A DNA stretch of 37,067 bases from Acidobacteriota bacterium. GTDB taxonomy: Bacteria > Acidobacteriota > Polarisedimenticolia > J045. The position numbers and the translations under genes are program-made. Location: positions 1-37,067 of the forward strand of contig JALOKP010000022.1 of assembly GCA_025456425.1 (NCBI GenBank). Direction: 5' to 3'. The notes beneath the pieces were generated by a model that saw only the letters and a program-made list of their open reading frames with translations, did not search any database and had not been told where the DNA came from. Below, one piece after another: positions 36,042-37,067 of this stretch (position 1 is the stretch's first letter; every line of letters begins with the position of its first letter).

Positions 36042-37067
36042 ATGCTGACGGAACGCGTCAACCGGATCGCGCTCTCGCCGACGCTGAAGCTCTCGCAGCG
36101 CGCGGCGAAGATGAAGGCCCAGGGGGTCGACGTCGTCGACTTCACGATCGGCGAGCCTGACTTCCCGTCACCGGAGGCGGCGAAGAAGGCGGTCAAGGCC
36201 GCGCTCGACGCCAACTTCACCAAGTACGTCCACCCCGACGGGATCCTCGAGCTGCGGCAGGCGATCGCGGAGAAGCTGCGCCGCGACAACGGGCTGTCCT
36301 ACGAGGCCGACGAGATCATCGTCAGCCCCGGCGCGAAGAACTCGATCTACAACCTCGTGATGTCGCTGTTCGGGCCGGGGGACGACGTGATCGTCCCCGC
36401 GCCGTACTGGGTCTCGTATCCCGACCAGGTCGTGCTCTCCGGCGCCAACCCGGTCTTTCTGCGCACGCGCGAGGAAGAGGGCTTCAAGCTGATGCCCTCC
36501 GACCTCGCCGCCGCGGTCACCCCCAACACGAAGGGGATCATCCTCAACTATCCCAGCAACCCGACCGGGGCGGTCTATTCCCGCGGCGAGCTGGCCGCGC
36601 TGGCCGAGATCTGCGTCAAGGAAGACATCTGGATCATCAGCGACGAGATCTACGAGAAGCTGATCTACGGCGGCCAGCGGTTCGTGTCGATCGCGTCGCT
36701 GGACGAGCGGATCAAGAAAATCACGATCGTGGTCAACGGCTTCTCCAAGGCCTTCGCGATGACCGGCTGGCGGCTGGGGTACGCGGCCGGGCCCAAGGAA
36801 GTGATCGCCGCCTGCTCGAAGATCCAGTCGCACACCACCTCGGGGGCGACTTCGTTCGCCCAGAAGGGAGCGCTGGAAGCGCTGCGCTCCTCCCAGATGG
36901 ACGTCGAGCGGATGCGGCAGGAGTTCGAGCGGCGCAAGAACGCCGTGCTCTACCGGCTGCGCGCGATACCGGGCGTGTCGGTGGCGACGCCGGACGGGGC
37001 GTTCTACGCCTTCCCCAACGTGACCCGCTACCTGGACAAGGAGTTCGGCGGGGCCCCGGTGCGCAAC
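36042..37067 (+). CDS. Class I/II PLP-dependent aminotransferase (aspartate aminotransferase type), partial at right edge
   Basis: 342 residues are visible. Motifs are IGEPDFPSP near 37, SPGAKNSIYN (about 97-106), APYWVSYPDQ (about 126), ILNYPSNPTGAVYS (about 168-181), ISDEIYEKLIYGG, and NGFSKAFAMTGWRLGY with the PLP-binding Lys236. The order and spacing are those of prokaryotic aspartate/aromatic aminotransferases, which exchange amino groups with 2-oxoglutarate. The C-terminal arm with the substrate Arg is beyond the window. It follows the flotillin gene by 39 bases and may share its transcript. Confidence 0.93.
   Translation, partial: MLTERVNRIALSPTLKLSQRAAKMKAQGVDVVDFTIGEPDFPSPEAAKKAVKAALDANFTKYVHPDGILELRQAIAEKLRRDNGLSYEADEIIVSPGAKNSIYNLVMSLFGPGDDVIVPAPYWVSYPDQVVLSGANPVFLRTREEEGFKLMPSDLAAAVTPNTKGIILNYPSNPTGAVYSRGELAALAEICVKEDIWIISDEIYEKLIYGGQRFVSIASLDERIKKITIVVNGFSKAFAMTGWRLGYAAGPKEVIAACSKIQSHTTSGATSFAQKGALEALRSSQMDVERMRQEFERRKNAVLYRLRAIPGVSVATPDGAFYAFPNVTRYLDKEFGGAPVRN

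Overview
The window is GC-rich, densely coding DNA with frequent GTG and TTG starts and many 4-base gene overlaps. It looks like a free-living Gram-negative-type bacterium. The Wzx/Wzy/Wzz exopolysaccharide set, the DUF3473-type polysaccharide deacetylases, the secreted M14 peptidase and a Myxococcus-style Cys-rich tail would fit Acidobacteriota (Thermoanaerobaculia-like) or a deltaproteobacterial or myxococcal relative. That placement is inference; no rRNA or tRNA gene is present. Three genes are interrupted (1-3136, 27167-27703, 28723-30540), so either local gene decay or residual assembly error must be kept in mind.

Layout. (1) 1-4.8 kb, minus strand: a PLP-dependent cysteine-synthase-like enzyme, an OsmC-like protein and a secreted M14 carboxypeptidase (broken, running off the left edge). 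(2) 5.0-7.8 kb: a 56-residue Gly/Pro-rich peptide gene, a hairpin attenuator, an HPr-kinase-like kinase, a PqqD-like protein and, converging from the other side, an NTP_transf_5 nucleotidyltransferase. I regard this as the most interesting part of the window: a peptide-modification (RiPP-like) module built into a polysaccharide locus. (3) 7.8-32.6 kb: a large exopolysaccharide locus. It has a tyrosine autokinase (CpsD type), a Wzz/GumC chain-length protein, a VanZ-like membrane protein with an extracytoplasmic jelly-roll-like part, seven stand-alone glycosyltransferases (four GT4, three GT2) plus one fused to a deacetylase-like domain, a CapK/PaaK-like adenylate-forming enzyme, a Wzy polymerase/ligase, a Wzx flippase, a left-handed beta-helix acetyltransferase, a secreted beta-helix protein behind a near-perfect sigma-54 promoter, a canonical DUF3473 deacetylase, two deacetylase-like proteins that have lost their catalytic residues, a broken FAD-dependent oxidoreductase, and the initiating phosphoglycosyl transferase. 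(4) 32.6-37.1 kb: housekeeping genes, namely ATP-type PEP carboxykinase, a flotillin-like SPFH protein and a class I/II aminotransferase (cut by the right edge).

How it fits together: the phosphoglycosyl transferase (30698-31687) would load the first sugar on undecaprenyl phosphate; the GT2/GT4 enzymes extend it; the acetyltransferase and the CapK-like enzyme may decorate it; Wzx flips and Wzy polymerises; Wzz plus the Tyr-tailed autokinase control length and export. An outer-membrane Wza-type exporter and an exosortase are not in the window. The strand switches many times within the locus, so it is a set of short operons, not one transcription unit. The longest unbroken runs are 11267->6590 (minus) and 18445->24578 (plus).
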